Positions 24,829 to 34,535 of a stretch of 64,000 nucleotides of DNA are shown here, piece by piece. The notes beneath the pieces were generated by a model, which worked only from the letters and a program-made list of their open reading frames with translations, searched no databases and was not told the origin of the DNA. The position numbers and the translations under genes are program-made. How positions within the stretch are numbered: position 1 is the stretch's first letter; every line of letters starts with the position of its first letter. The stretch spans positions 29,756 to 93,755 of the forward strand of contig NZ_FOAA01000014.1 in assembly GCF_900109495.1 (NCBI RefSeq), given 5' to 3'. The DNA comes from Ectothiorhodospira marina. GTDB taxonomy: Bacteria; Pseudomonadota; Gammaproteobacteria; Ectothiorhodospirales; Ectothiorhodospiraceae.

Positions 24829-27216
24829 ATGACCATCGACATGACCCAGTTCTATCAAGTGTTCTTCGACGAGGCCGATGAACATCTGGCGGATATGGAG
24901 AGCCTGCTCCTGGAACTGGATGTCGATCAGCCGGATCTGGAGATGCTCAATGCCATCTTCCGTGCCGCCCATTCCATCAAGGGGGGTGCCGGCACCTTCG
25001 GTTTCAACGATATGGCCCGGGTCACCCATATCCTGGAAACCTTGCTCGACCGCCTTCGTAAACAGGAGCTTCAGCCCATCACCGAGATGGTGGATGCCTT
25101 TCTGGAAGCCGGCGATGTTCTCAAGGCACAGTTGCAGGCCCATCGTGAGGGCGACGAATACCAGGATGAGCGCATCGACCGAGTCTGCACCTGGCTGGAG
25201 CGACTCACGCACGGTGAACAATCGCCCAGCGCGGCCCCCCCAGCGTCTCCCGAGCCATCCCTCACCCGGGAACGGCCGGCCGAGCCCAGCTGGCAGATCA
25301 CCTTTGACCCCCACGCGCCCGAGTTCAAGGCGGATGTTCATCTGGATGCCCTGGCCGACAGCCTGGGTGAACTGGGCACGCTGAAGCGACATTCCGAGGC
25401 AACCGGACGTCCGGTGACCTGGCATCTTGCCGGGCATGGCATCAGCTTGGCGGATATTCAGGACATCTTTGATTTCATCTGCGACCTCAAAGGGGTGCAG
25501 ATCATGCCCATGGATGGCGCAACAAAAAGTATGCTGTCCGCCTCGGATGACGGTGATGAGTCCTTTGGGTTTTTCGATGAGGCCCCTGGCGCGCCCGAGC
25601 CCGAGGAGGCCGAGGATCCGGGATACGGTTTCTTTACGGATTCACCGCCCCCCCCCATGTCGGCGCCATCGGATCACCATGGCGAGCAGTCCGATAGCAG
25701 CTATGGTTTTTTTGAGGATGCCCCGGGCGCCGAGGCCTGCCACGACAGCGATACGGGAAGCTACGGACTCTTCGGCAACAGCCCAGGCATGGCGCAGGTG
25801 GCTTCTCAGGCCGCCCAGGACCGGGAGGAGGATGCCCAGGGTTACGGCCTGTTCGATCCCTCCCCCGGCTATCCCACCTCTATCCACTCAGAAGATGATG
25901 GACACCCCGGAGCACCCGAAGCACCGACAAAGGGGGGGGGCACGGGCCGCCCCCCGCCCAACAAGGAAGCAACGGCCAAAGCCCAATCTCCCAAGCGCGG
26001 CCCCGGTGGGGATTCGTCCATTCGTGTCAGTGTCGAGAAGGTGGACCAGCTCATCAATCTGGTGGGAGAACTGGTCATCACCCATGCCATGCTGGCCGAG
26101 TCTGCGTCTCGACTGGATCCTGTCACTCACGAGAAGATCTTCAGCGGCCTATCCAATCTGGAACGCAACTCACGGGACCTGCAGCAGTCCGTCATGTCCA
26201 TCCGCATGATGCCGATCAGCTTTGTTTTCAATCGTTTCCCCCGGGTGGTGCGCGATACCGCGGCCAACCTGAAGAAGAAGGTCACCCTGCGTCTGGTGGG
26301 TGAGGAGACGGAGCTGGATAAGGGGCTCATCGAGCGCCTGGCAGACCCCCTGAACCACCTGGTGCGCAATAGCATTGACCATGGCATTGAATCCCCGGAA
26401 AAACGTCTTGCAGCCGGCAAGCCCGAGACCGGCGAGATTGTCCTGCGCGCCAGTCACCAGGGCGGCAACATCGTCATCGAGGTGAATGACGATGGCGCCG
26501 GGCTGAACCGGGAAAAGCTCCTGGCCAAGGCAGCCGAGCGGGGCGTTCCCTTGTCCGATAACCCCTCGGACAAGGAAGTGTTTCAACTGATCTTTGCGGC
26601 CGGCTTTTCCACTGCGGATAAGGTGACCGACATCTCCGGACGGGGGGTGGGCATGGATGTGGTCCGCCGCAACATTGAACAAATGAACGGCCGGATCGAG
26701 ATCGACTCCGCGCCGGGGCAGGGCACACGAATCACCATCCGGCTGCCTCTGACCCTGGCCATCCTGGACGGGATGGCCGTGCGCCTGGGCGACGAGACCT
26801 TCATCCTGCCCCTGACGGCCATCCGTGAATCCATCCAGCCCAAACGGGAGCAGTTCAAGACAGTCTCCGGCAAGGGCAAGGTGCTCAATACCAGCGGGGA
26901 ATACCTGCCTCTGGTGATGCTCCAGGACGTGTTTGACATGGGGCAGGCCGGCCAGCGCCTTGAGGACTCCATTGTGGTGATCGTGGATACCAATGAGGGC
27001 CGCATGGCCCTGGTGGTGGATGAACTGATGGCTCAGCAGCAGGTGGTCATCAAGAGCCTGGAAACCAATTATCGCAAGGTGCGTGGCGTCTCAGGGGCCA
27101 CCATCCTGGGGGATGGGCGTGTGGCTCTGATCCTTGACGTGGATGAGCTGGTGCACTTGAACCAGGAAATGCAGCCCAAACGCACAGGCACTTCGGAACA
27201 GGGGAATCTGGCATGA
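24829..27216 (+). CDS. cheA: Chemotaxis histidine kinase CheA with YG[FL]F-repeat linker
   Basis: The 795-residue kinase has P1 with phospho-His48 ([14 protein letters not shown]), a compact P2-like domain (about residues 160-235), a long acidic linker, P3 dimerisation helices (about 395-455), P4 ATPase with N-box [18 protein letters not shown] and GRGVGMDVV, and P5 CheW-like (about 640-785). The linker contains five related motifs starting near residues 245, 265, 291, 311 and 338: [45 protein letters not shown]. They look like a short linear docking motif. GGAGGACGGG precedes the ATG, and the stop overlaps cheW (ATGA). Confidence 0.95.
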   Translation: MTIDMTQFYQVFFDEADEHLADMESLLLELDVDQPDLEMLNAIFRAAHSIKGGAGTFGFNDMARVTHILETLLDRLRKQELQPITEMVDAFLEAGDVLKAQLQAHREGDEYQDERIDRVCTWLERLTHGEQSPSAAPPASPEPSLTRERPAEPSWQITFDPHAPEFKADVHLDALADSLGELGTLKRHSEATGRPVTWHLAGHGISLADIQDIFDFICDLKGVQIMPMDGATKSMLSASDDGDESFGFFDEAPGAPEPEEAEDPGYGFFTDSPPPPMSAPSDHHGEQSDSSYGFFEDAPGAEACHDSDTGSYGLFGNSPGMAQVASQAAQDREEDAQGYGLFDPSPGYPTSIHSEDDGHPGAPEAPTKGGGTGRPPPNKEATAKAQSPKRGPGGDSSIRVSVEKVDQLINLVGELVITHAMLAESASRLDPVTHEKIFSGLSNLERNSRDLQQSVMSIRMMPISFVFNRFPRVVRDTAANLKKKVTLRLVGEETELDKGLIERLADPLNHLVRNSIDHGIESPEKRLAAGKPETGEIVLRASHQGGNIVIEVNDDGAGLNREKLLAKAAERGVPLSDNPSDKEVFQLIFAAGFSTADKVTDISGRGVGMDVVRRNIEQMNGRIEIDSAPGQGTRITIRLPLTLAILDGMAVRLGDETFILPLTAIRESIQPKREQFKTVSGKGKVLNTSGEYLPLVMLQDVFDMGQAGQRLEDSIVVIVDTNEGRMALVVDELMAQQQVVIKSLETNYRKVRGVSGATILGDGRVALILDVDELVHLNQEMQPKRTGTSEQGNLA
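25561..25875 (+). repeat. Five degenerate YG[FL]F-x3-P repeats within cheA
   Basis: The coding sequence between the P2-like domain and P3 repeats a nine-to-ten-residue motif five times, with start-to-start spacing of 20, 26, 20 and 27 residues. The DNA copies differ at third positions, so the repetition is kept at protein level rather than being a recent DNA duplication. Confidence 0.75.
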
Positions 27217-27716
27217 GTGAAGATCTGAAGGAGCGGGCGGTCATCAGCAGCGATGACAGCCGGGAATATCTCACATTCACCCTGGGCGATGAGGAATACG
27301 GCATCGACATCCTCAATGTCCAGGAGATTCGCGGCTACGACGCAGTGACCAAGATCGCCAACTCGCCGGATTACATCAAGGGTGTGATCAACATGCGCGG
27401 GGTGATCGTGCCCATCATTGATATGCGCCTGAAGTTTCAACTGGGGCAGGTGGAGTACAACCAGTTCACGGTGGTGATCATCCTCAACATCTCAGGGCGG
27501 GTGATCGGCATGGTGGTGGATGGTGTCTCGGATGTGGTGGCCCTCAAGGGGGAACAGATCCGGCCCGCACCGGAATTCGGCGCAGTGCTGGATACCGCCT
27601 ACATCGACGGACTCGCCACACTGGATGAACGCATGGTCATTGTCGTCGACATCGAAAAACTCATGACCAGTGGTGACATGGGATTGGTTGACCGGATTCA
27701 GAACGAATCCCCATGA
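27213..27716 (+). CDS. cheW: Chemotaxis coupling protein CheW
   Basis: A 167-residue CheW with the two beta-barrel subdomains: [35 protein letters not shown] and [11 protein letters not shown] are standard. It bridges CheA P5 and receptor tips in the array. It overlaps cheA by four bases and precedes the receptor gene with the tether sequence. Confidence 0.95.
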   Translation: MSEDLKERAVISSDDSREYLTFTLGDEEYGIDILNVQEIRGYDAVTKIANSPDYIKGVINMRGVIVPIIDMRLKFQLGQVEYNQFTVVIILNISGRVIGMVVDGVSDVVALKGEQIRPAPEFGAVLDTAYIDGLATLDERMVIVVDIEKLMTSGDMGLVDRIQNESP

Positions 27717-27767
27717 GGCACGGGTTCAATCACGGGCCCATTCAAGAAGCAGCAAGGAGTCAAGGCC

Positions 27768-30248
27768 ATGCGTTGGTTCAATAATCTATCGGCAGGTATC
27801 AAGATTGCGCTGCTTGGCGGCGTGTTACTGCTCTCCCTGTCCTATGCGGTCTTCGAGGCCTACAAGGGGTTTACGGGTTGGTCCGATTATTCGCAGCAGG
27901 TCCGTGACAATCGGCTCCCCTCCCTGGAGGCCCTCGGTCAGATGAATACCGAGCGCATGGCCATCCGTGCCCAAACCGTGGAGGTGATGCTGCAGGAGGA
28001 GGCCTACACGGATAAATCCGCGCTGCGGAACATTGCGCAGGAGCGGGCACAGTCCTGGGAGGCCATTGACCACTACTGGGCTCAGTTTGCTGAAATACCT
28101 CGCCTGACTGAGGCAGGCCAGCGGTTGTATGACCGGCTGAGCGGTGAATACCAGGCCTGGCGAGCCATCTATGTGGAACTGGATGCCCTGATCGAGAACC
28201 TGATCCGCACCCAGGACCCCCTGCAGTACGATGCCTACATGCAGGAGTATGCCGAGACCGTGGAGCGCATGATTCCCATCTCGAATACCATGGGGGCCAC
28301 CTTTGTGGAGCTGGTGAAAGGTAATCTGTCCCGGGCCACGGCCGATGCCAATAACAATGTCCAGACCGCGGCCAGCGAGATACGCATTACACTCTGGATC
28401 TCCTTCATTGCCATTGCCCTCTCCATGGCCCTGGCATTGCTGACCTTCTTCAGCATGGTGCCACCGCTGCGGGCCCTGGTGGCGAAGTTCGATGCCATTG
28501 GTGCGGGTGATTATGATCAGGAAATCGAGCAGACTCGCAAGGACGAGGTGGGCAAGGCCCTGAAGGGGCTGGCGGACATGCAGGCCAAGCTCAAGGCGGA
28601 CATCGCCGAAACCAAGCGTGTGAGCGCCGAGAACCTGCGCATTCGTTATGCCCTGGACAGTGTGTCCTCCAACGTCATGGTTTCCGATCCTAAAGCCGAG
28701 ATCATCTATGCCAACGACGCGGTGATCGGCATGTTCCGCAAGGGAGCCAATGACATCCGCAAGGATATGCCCAACTTCGACCCGGATCGGGTGCGCGGTG
28801 GCAGCATGGATCTGTTCCAGAGACAGGCCGCCGATCTGCGTCAATCCATGGACGCCATGCGTTCCACCCATGAGTCGGAAATCATCATCGGTGGTCGCAC
28901 CTACCAGCTGATCGCCAGCCCCATCTTCGACGAGGCGGGTGCCCGCCTGGGTACGGTCATCGAATGGGCCGACCGCACCGAGGAACTCAAGGTCGAAAGG
29001 GAAGTGACACACCTGGTGGAAGGCGCCGTGAAGGGGGATTTCAACCAGCGCATCGCCACCGAGGAACTGGAAGGCTTCTTCAAGCGTTTGGGGGATGCCA
29101 TCAACGAACTGGTGGAGCGCACTTCCACCGGCCTGGGTGAGGTGGCACGCGTCCTCAATGCCGTCTCCGACGGTGATCTGACCCAGCGCGTGACGGGTGA
29201 TTATGAAGGAACCTTCGGGCAGTTGAAGGAAGACACCAACGCCACTGCCATGCGACTGCAGGAACTCATTGGCCAGATCAAGGAATCCGTGGACGCCATC
29301 AATACGGCGGCCCGGGAGATCTCCGTGGGCAACACCGATCTGTCCCAGCGCACCGAGGAGCAGGCCTCCAGCCTGGAGGAGACCGCTTCCAGCATGGAAG
29401 AGTTGACCTCCACGGTGAAACAGACGGCCGACAACGCCCGCCAGGCCAATCAGCTCTCCAGCAATGCCCGGGATGTGGCTTCCCGTGGCGGAGACATGGC
29501 CAGGGAGGCGATGGACTCCATGAAGGCCATCACCGACAGCGCCGACAAGATCGGCGAGATCATCACCGTGATCGACGGCATTGCCTTCCAGACCAATATC
29601 CTGGCACTGAACGCAGCGGTGGAAGCCGCTCGCGCCGGGGAACAGGGTCGGGGCTTTGCCGTGGTGGCCGGCGAGGTGCGCAACCTGGCACAGCGGTCTG
29701 CGGCTGCTGCCAAGGAGATCAAGGCCTTGATCGCCGAGGATGCGGAGACCATCGAGACCGGCAGCAAGCAGGTGCTTGCAGCCGGGCAGACCATGGAAGA
29801 GATCGTCAACGAGGTGAAGCGGGTGACCGATCTCATTGCCGAGATCGCGGCGGCCTCCGACGAGCAGAGCACGGGTATCGAGCAGGTCAACAGCGCCGTG
29901 ACCCAGATGGACGAGGTGACCCAGCAGAATGCCTCGCTGGTGGAGGAGGCAGCGGCTGCCGCCGAGTCCCTGGAGGAACAGGCTCAGGGTCTGGCCCGCG
30001 CGGTCAGCGTATTCCGGGTGGATGAGAGTGCCGTGGCCTCCGCGGGTCGCGCGCTGCCGGCGGCTCCCCAGGCCCCCAGCCGGGCGCTGCCCGCAGGTAA
30101 GGGGCAATCCAGTCGTCCAGCGGCTGGCAAGGGGGGGACCGGGCCCAGCCGCAAACCCCAGCAGAACAAGGCGGCGGCTGGAGCCGCGAAGCCGGGTGGC
30201 CGACCCGACTCGCATGCGTCCTCGGACGATGAGTGGGAAGAGTTCTGA
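27768..30248 (+). CDS. PAS-HAMP chemoreceptor with C-terminal EWEEF tether
   Basis: The 826-residue receptor starts behind AAGGAG. Transmembrane helices are at about 10-30 and 206-228 with a helical periplasmic domain between. Then come a HAMP domain, a PAS domain (about 285-405, ending [12 protein letters not shown]), further HAMP-like units (about 410-510), and the signalling rod with tip [20 protein letters not shown] low-complexity Ala/Pro/Gly/Lys linker (about 765-815) leads to a terminal DDEWEEF. This matches the NWETF/GWEEF pentapeptide that tethers CheR and sometimes CheB or CheD; the Pseudomonas Aer2 receptor of the Che2 system ends in a similar tail. cheR follows directly. Confidence 0.93.
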   Translation: MRWFNNLSAGIKIALLGGVLLLSLSYAVFEAYKGFTGWSDYSQQVRDNRLPSLEALGQMNTERMAIRAQTVEVMLQEEAYTDKSALRNIAQERAQSWEAIDHYWAQFAEIPRLTEAGQRLYDRLSGEYQAWRAIYVELDALIENLIRTQDPLQYDAYMQEYAETVERMIPISNTMGATFVELVKGNLSRATADANNNVQTAASEIRITLWISFIAIALSMALALLTFFSMVPPLRALVAKFDAIGAGDYDQEIEQTRKDEVGKALKGLADMQAKLKADIAETKRVSAENLRIRYALDSVSSNVMVSDPKAEIIYANDAVIGMFRKGANDIRKDMPNFDPDRVRGGSMDLFQRQAADLRQSMDAMRSTHESEIIIGGRTYQLIASPIFDEAGARLGTVIEWADRTEELKVEREVTHLVEGAVKGDFNQRIATEELEGFFKRLGDAINELVERTSTGLGEVARVLNAVSDGDLTQRVTGDYEGTFGQLKEDTNATAMRLQELIGQIKESVDAINTAAREISVGNTDLSQRTEEQASSLEETASSMEELTSTVKQTADNARQANQLSSNARDVASRGGDMAREAMDSMKAITDSADKIGEIITVIDGIAFQTNILALNAAVEAARAGEQGRGFAVVAGEVRNLAQRSAAAAKEIKALIAEDAETIETGSKQVLAAGQTMEEIVNEVKRVTDLIAEIAAASDEQSTGIEQVNSAVTQMDEVTQQNASLVEEAAAAAESLEEQAQGLARAVSVFRVDESAVASAGRALPAAPQAPSRALPAGKGQSSRPAAGKGGTGPSRKPQQNKAAAGAAKPGGRPDSHASSDDEWEEF

Positions 30249-30318
30249 TCAGCGTCGGAGCCGCTCATCCATGACCAAGGTCCTCGGGCCCGATGTGATG
30301 CACCGGGCCACCATCTCC

Positions 30319-30344
30319 CGCGGTCACGCCCATGCGTGACCGCG
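30319..30344 (+). promoter_or_regulatory. Perfect 11-bp hairpin enclosing the cheR start codon
   Basis: CGCGGTCACGC (30319-30329) and GCGTGACCGCG (30334-30344) are exact inverted repeats separated by CCAT. The A and T of the cheR ATG are in the loop and its G begins the descending arm. Upstream in frame there is a TGA at 30296 and no other start codon. It could act as an RNA hairpin that controls initiation or as a DNA operator. Confidence 0.7.
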
Positions 30345-31165
30345 AATTCGACTTCAGGGACGCAGACTTCGAGCGCATCCGGCGCATGATTTATGAATAC
30401 GCCGGTATTTCGCTCAACCCGGGTAAACGGGATATGGTCTACAGCCGCGTGGCTCGTCGTCTGCGTCAGGCCGGCCTCAATTCCTTCGACGCCTATCTGG
30501 ACCGTCTGGAGGTGGATGGGGAAGAGTGGCAGCACTTCGTCAATTCGCTGACCACGAATCTCACCTCCTTTTTTCGCGAGGCCCATCATTTTCCGGTGCT
30601 CTCCGAGCATGCCGGCCATATGCATGGCCGGCATCGACGCACACTGAAGATCTGGTCAGCGGGTTGTTCCACGGGTGAGGAGCCCTATTCCATTGCCATG
30701 ACCCTGATCGACACCTTCGGGAGCTGGACGCCACCGGTGAAGATCCTGGCCACGGATCTGGATACCCAGGTGGTGCGCCATGCAGCTGAAGGTATCTACC
30801 CCATGGAGCGCATTGAAAAGATGCCCAGAGAAGATGTGAAGCGCTTCTTCCTGCGGGGCCGCGGAGGGCGTGAGGGCATGGTGAGAGTGCGGTCGCAGGT
30901 ACGGGACCTCATCTCCTTTCAGTCGCTGAACCTGCTGGGGCCGAGTTGGCCGCTCAAGGAGCCCTTTGATGCCATCTTCTGTCGCAACGTGTTGATCTAC
31001 TTTGATAAGCCCACCCAGTACAAGCTGCTTTCCAGATTTCACCCCCTGCTGCATCCGGAAGGTTTGCTGTTCGTGGGGCATTCGGAGAGCCTGGCCCATG
31101 CCGCCGATCTGTTCCGCCTGCAGGGCAAGACGGTCTGCGTGCCGGTGGCAAGGGGGCGCCCATGA
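30332..31165 (+). CDS. cheR: Chemotaxis methyltransferase CheR
   Basis: The 277-residue SAM-dependent methyltransferase has the N-terminal helical domain (YEYAGISLNPGKRDMVYSRVARRLR), SAM motif WSAGCSTGEEPYS and FCRNVLIYFDKPTQ. A Gly/Arg-rich loop (RGRGGREG, about residues 173-180) lies in the beta-subdomain that binds receptor pentapeptides, fitting the EWEEF tail encoded just upstream. It methylates glutamates of the receptor rods. The only possible start is ATG 30332, which has no visible Shine-Dalgarno and lies in a hairpin. It overlaps cheD by four bases. Confidence 0.94.
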   Translation: MRDREFDFRDADFERIRRMIYEYAGISLNPGKRDMVYSRVARRLRQAGLNSFDAYLDRLEVDGEEWQHFVNSLTTNLTSFFREAHHFPVLSEHAGHMHGRHRRTLKIWSAGCSTGEEPYSIAMTLIDTFGSWTPPVKILATDLDTQVVRHAAEGIYPMERIEKMPREDVKRFFLRGRGGREGMVRVRSQVRDLISFQSLNLLGPSWPLKEPFDAIFCRNVLIYFDKPTQYKLLSRFHPLLHPEGLLFVGHSESLAHAADLFRLQGKTVCVPVARGRP

Positions 31166-31773
31166 GCGAGGGTTTCGAGGAGGTATTGGCACCCAACCTG
31201 TACTATGACCGGCACTTTGACATGGATGCCGTCAAGATCCTGCCGGGAGAATACTATGTCTCCAACCGTGAACTGCTGATGGTGACCGTGCTGGGCTCCT
31301 GCGTAGGGGCCTGCGTGAGGGATCGGCTGAGAGGCATTGGCGGGATCAATCACTTCATGCTGCCCGATGACAAGCGCAACGAAGACAGCCGTGTGGGCAG
31401 TTCCATGCGCTACGGGGACTATGCCATGGAGATCCTGATCAACCAGTTGATCAAACTGGGGGCGCGCCGGGAGAACCTTGAGGCCAAGGTTTTCGGTGCC
31501 GGCAACGTGCTGCCAGGGTTCAAGAGCAATATCGTGGGAGAGCGCAATGCTCAGTTCGTGACCGATTACCTGGCCACGGAGGGTATTCCCATTGCGGCGC
31601 AAGATTTGCTGGGTAATCACCCGCGCAAGATCTACTTCTTTCCCACCACCGGCCGAGTGCTCGTAAAAAAACTGCGCAGTCTGCACAACGAGACCATCAT
31701 CGAACGGGAACTGAGCTACAGCCAGAAGCTGCGTCAGGCCAAGGTATCCGGCGAAGTGGAATTGTTCGATTGA
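31162..31773 (+). CDS. cheD: Chemoreceptor glutamine deamidase CheD
   Basis: The 203-residue enzyme has the CheD active site: nucleophile Cys47 in TVLGSCVGACV and His64 in GGINHFMLP, with Thr42 nearby; GAGNVLPG and RKIYFFPTTGRVLVKKL are further family blocks. CheD deamidates receptor glutamines and in some systems is docked by phosphatases or receptors. Its C-terminus reads SGEVELFD, closely resembling the GDIELF end of the next gene product. ATGA overlap with cheR. Confidence 0.93.
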   Translation: MSEGFEEVLAPNLYYDRHFDMDAVKILPGEYYVSNRELLMVTVLGSCVGACVRDRLRGIGGINHFMLPDDKRNEDSRVGSSMRYGDYAMEILINQLIKLGARRENLEAKVFGAGNVLPGFKSNIVGERNAQFVTDYLATEGIPIAAQDLLGNHPRKIYFFPTTGRVLVKKLRSLHNETIIERELSYSQKLRQAKVSGEVELFD

Positions 31774-31794
31774 CGTATGACAGGAGACCGACTC

Positions 31795-33024
31795 ATGCAG
31801 GGCTTTGGGATGGAGACAATGACACGGGCACTGGCGCCCCACGGGTCGGCGGTGCTGGTCAGTGGGGCGATGATCGTCGCCTGGTTGCTGCTGTCATTGC
31901 CCGCCTGGCTTGGCATGCTGGCCGTCGTCCTGATCTGGGTGGGTTCGCTGCTATGGCAGGCTCGAAGCACCGCGAGCGCCGGGCGAGCAGACAAGGTTCG
32001 TGCAGATGAACAACAGGGTACACTGGATAATGACCGGGAACTTTGGGATATGGTCATCCAGATTGACGCCCTCATTGCCCCGGAGACAAGCGAATTACGT
32101 ACCCTGGTGGGACAGGCCCGGCAGTTGATCCGGGATGCCGTCAGTGACCTGCAAGAGAGCTTTCATAACCTCAACCAGACCTCCAGGGAACAGCAGGAAC
32201 TGGCCCTGAAGCTGATCCGGGGCATGTCCACTGACGCTCAGACGGGCTCTGAGAGCGAAGTCATCGACATGGATGGCTTCATGGAGGAAAACAGCAAGGT
32301 ACTGGCACAGAACGTTCAAATGCTGATCGACATGGGCAAGCACAGCGTGGAGGTGGCCCACCAGGTGGATGATCTTTCCAGTTTGATGGATGAGATCTTC
32401 AGCTTGCTCGACAGTGCCAAGCATATTGCCGGGCAAACCAATCTGCTGGCACTGAACGCCGCCATCGAGGCGGCCCGGGCCGGGGAGGCGGGTCGGGGAT
32501 TCGCCGTGGTGGCCCAGGAAGTGCGCAAGCTCTCACAGGATTCGGATCAATTCAACGAACAGATTCGTTCTCAGGTGGAGCAGGCCAATCGACTCTTTGG
32601 CCACGCCAGGGAAGTGGTGGGCCGCATGGCCTCGCAGGACCTGAATACCTCCATCAGCGCCAAGGGCAGCATGGACGAGATGATGGAACAACTGCAGAAA
32701 CTCAATCAAAACCTGTCCCAGGGGCTGGATCACATGTCCGGCGTTGCCGAGCGCGTGCAGCAGAACGTGGATGCAGCCGTCAGGCTGTTGCAGTTCGAGG
32801 ATATCGCCGGCCAGGTGCTTGATCGGGCCCATACGCGGATCGATTTCATGGAACGCTTTGTCGCCGAACTGCGCCAACTCCCCATGGTGGAGCCTGCCAG
32901 GTCGCAGGAGCAGTTGGAACAGGCCCGAGGGCGACTCAAGACCTTGCGTGAGGAATTGCAGGATGCAGCTCACCGGCCTGTCCAACAAAAATCCATGGAC
33001 GAAGGTGACATCGAACTCTTCTGA
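31795..33024 (+). CDS. Sensor-less methyl-accepting chemotaxis protein with GDIELF tail
   Basis: The 409-residue receptor starts at ATG 31795, eight bases after AGGAG; ATG 31777 lacks a site. Two closely spaced hydrophobic segments (about residues 18-58) form a membrane hairpin with almost no periplasmic loop. There is no HAMP or PAS; the helical rod has the tip [19 protein letters not shown] near residues 215-233. The protein ends MDEGDIELF. In place and size it recalls receptors of Che2-type clusters. It might sense membrane or cytoplasmic state. cheB begins 34 bases later. Confidence 0.88.
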   Translation: MQGFGMETMTRALAPHGSAVLVSGAMIVAWLLLSLPAWLGMLAVVLIWVGSLLWQARSTASAGRADKVRADEQQGTLDNDRELWDMVIQIDALIAPETSELRTLVGQARQLIRDAVSDLQESFHNLNQTSREQQELALKLIRGMSTDAQTGSESEVIDMDGFMEENSKVLAQNVQMLIDMGKHSVEVAHQVDDLSSLMDEIFSLLDSAKHIAGQTNLLALNAAIEAARAGEAGRGFAVVAQEVRKLSQDSDQFNEQIRSQVEQANRLFGHAREVVGRMASQDLNTSISAKGSMDEMMEQLQKLNQNLSQGLDHMSGVAERVQQNVDAAVRLLQFEDIAGQVLDRAHTRIDFMERFVAELRQLPMVEPARSQEQLEQARGRLKTLREELQDAAHRPVQQKSMDEGDIELF

Positions 33025-33058
33025 TGCGATCCCCATGGCCACAACAGGCGGTTCTACC

Positions 33059-34132
33059 ATGAGTGACAATGCCAGGGACAAGCCAATACGTGTCCTGGTG
33101 GTCGATGACTCGGCATTGGTGCGCAAGCTCCTTACGGAGGTCCTGAATTCCGCTGGGGGCATTGAGGTGGTGGGGACAGCCCAGGACCCCTACGTGGCAC
33201 GCGAGCGCATCAAGAGCCTCAATCCGGATGTGCTGACTCTGGATGTGGAAATGCCGCGCATGGATGGCCTGACCTTTTTGCGCAACCTGATGCGCCTGCG
33301 CCCCATGCCTGTGGTGATGGTGTCCTCGCTGACCGAACGCGGGGCCGAGGTGACCATGCAGGCCCTGGAACTGGGGGCCGTGGATTTCGTCACCAAACCC
33401 TCGCTGGACCTGGCCAACACCCTCAATGCCTATCGTGACGAGTTGGCAGCCAAGGTCAGGGTCGCGGCCGGCGCCAGGGTGCGCACCCTGGCGCCGGTGA
33501 AACCGAAGCATTCCGTGGATGAGATCCTGCCCTCCAGGGCCGTGGGAAAATGGCGTACCACCGATCGTCTGCTGGCCATCGGGGCTTCCACCGGGGGAAC
33601 CGAAGCGGTGAAGGACGTCCTCATTGATCTGCCGCCGGACAGCCCCGCCGTGGTCATTGCCCAGCATATCCCTGCCGGTTTCAGCGGTGCCTGGGCACAG
33701 CGCATGAACCGGCAGAGTCGGCTGTTGGTAAAGGAGGCGGTGGAAGGTGAACGCCTGATGGCGGGCCACGCCTACGTGGCGCCTGGAGACCAGCATCTAC
33801 TGGTGGCTCGGGATGGCGCACGCTATGTCTGCCGCTTGAGCATGGCCGAACCTGTCAACCGTCACCGCCCCAGCGTGGACGTCCTGTTTCGTTCCGTGGC
33901 TCAAGCCGCCGGCAAGAATGCCTGTGCTGCCCTGCTCACCGGCATGGGCGCTGATGGTGTGCAGGGTCTGAAGGAACTTCACGATATGGGCGTGGAGACC
34001 ATTGCTCAGGACGAGGCGACCAGTGTGGTCTGGGGGATGCCTGGAGAGGCGGTAAAGCGGGGCGCGGCCTCACAGGTGCTGCCACTGGATCGGATTGCCG
34101 AGGCCATGCTGAAGGCCTCCCGCGTGCGCTGA
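33059..34132 (+). CDS. cheB: Chemotaxis methylesterase/glutamine deamidase CheB
   Basis: This 357-residue response regulator-enzyme has a receiver domain (Asp16/17, phospho-Asp62 in TLDVEMP, FVTKP), a linker, and the methylesterase domain with the Ser-His-Asp triad: Ser177 ([10 protein letters not shown]), His203 (IAQHIP) and the Asp of GMGADGVQG near 299. The start is ATG 33059; ATG 33035 would add eight residues and has no better ribosome-binding site. It closes the che operon, and a hairpin follows the stop. Confidence 0.94.
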   Translation: MSDNARDKPIRVLVVDDSALVRKLLTEVLNSAGGIEVVGTAQDPYVARERIKSLNPDVLTLDVEMPRMDGLTFLRNLMRLRPMPVVMVSSLTERGAEVTMQALELGAVDFVTKPSLDLANTLNAYRDELAAKVRVAAGARVRTLAPVKPKHSVDEILPSRAVGKWRTTDRLLAIGASTGGTEAVKDVLIDLPPDSPAVVIAQHIPAGFSGAWAQRMNRQSRLLVKEAVEGERLMAGHAYVAPGDQHLLVARDGARYVCRLSMAEPVNRHRPSVDVLFRSVAQAAGKNACAALLTGMGADGVQGLKELHDMGVETIAQDEATSVVWGMPGEAVKRGAASQVLPLDRIAEAMLKASRVR

Positions 34133-34135
34133 TAG

Positions 34136-34171
34136 TCTCAAAAGTTTGGGCACATGCCCAAAAATCTGAGA
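34136..34171 (+). terminator. Hairpin after cheB
   Basis: TTTGGGC (34145-34151) and GCCCAAA (34156-34162) form a stem with an ACAT loop; TCTCA and TGAGA extend it beyond a small internal loop. It separates the che genes from the STAS unit. No T-run follows, so it may be a partial terminator or attenuator. Confidence 0.4.
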
Positions 34172-34229
34172 TCATCTTCACATTCTCTCCTGCTTTCTCC
34201 ATGACTGTTTTCGTCGGAGCCTTGTCCCC

Positions 34230-34535
34230 ATGAGCATTAAACGCCACGTCGATGAAAAAACCAATCTGGTGACGATATCCGTCGGTGGGCGGTTTGATTT
34301 CGCCCAGCACAAGGCCTTCCGGGATAGCTACCGGGATCTACCGGCCCAGGGCACCCGCTATCGGGTGGACCTGAGCGAGGCTTCTTACCTGGACAGTTCG
34401 GCCCTGGGCATGTTGCTGCTGCTGCGGGAGCATGCTGGGGGGGATACCGCCCGGGTGAGTCTGCGCGGTTGCAGCGACGATGTGCGCCGCGTGCTCAAGA
34501 TCGCCAATTTCGATCGCCTGTTCAATCTGGAGTGA
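34230..34535 (+). CDS. STAS-domain anti-sigma factor antagonist (HsbA/CrsA-like)
   Basis: The 101-residue STAS domain resembles SpoIIAA/RsbV-type antagonists. The phosphorylatable serine lies in YLDSSALGMLLLL (near residue 54), and the beta strands and helices have standard length. In partner switching such a protein is phosphorylated by a HATPase kinase and dephosphorylated by a PP2C phosphatase; both activities are encoded in the overlapping next gene. Pseudomonas HsbA and Shewanella CrsA are the closest described analogues I can name. Its target may be FlgM, a diguanylate cyclase or RpoS control. Confidence 0.9.
   Translation: MSIKRHVDEKTNLVTISVGGRFDFAQHKAFRDSYRDLPAQGTRYRVDLSEASYLDSSALGMLLLLREHAGGDTARVSLRGCSDDVRRVLKIANFDRLFNLE

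Noticed and set aside
27825..30215. A 796-codon open frame on the minus strand opposite the PAS-HAMP receptor gene
   Set aside because: It is a codon-bias shadow of the receptor gene: Gly/His/Leu-rich, no domain, no ribosome-binding site. The plus-strand protein has complete receptor motifs.
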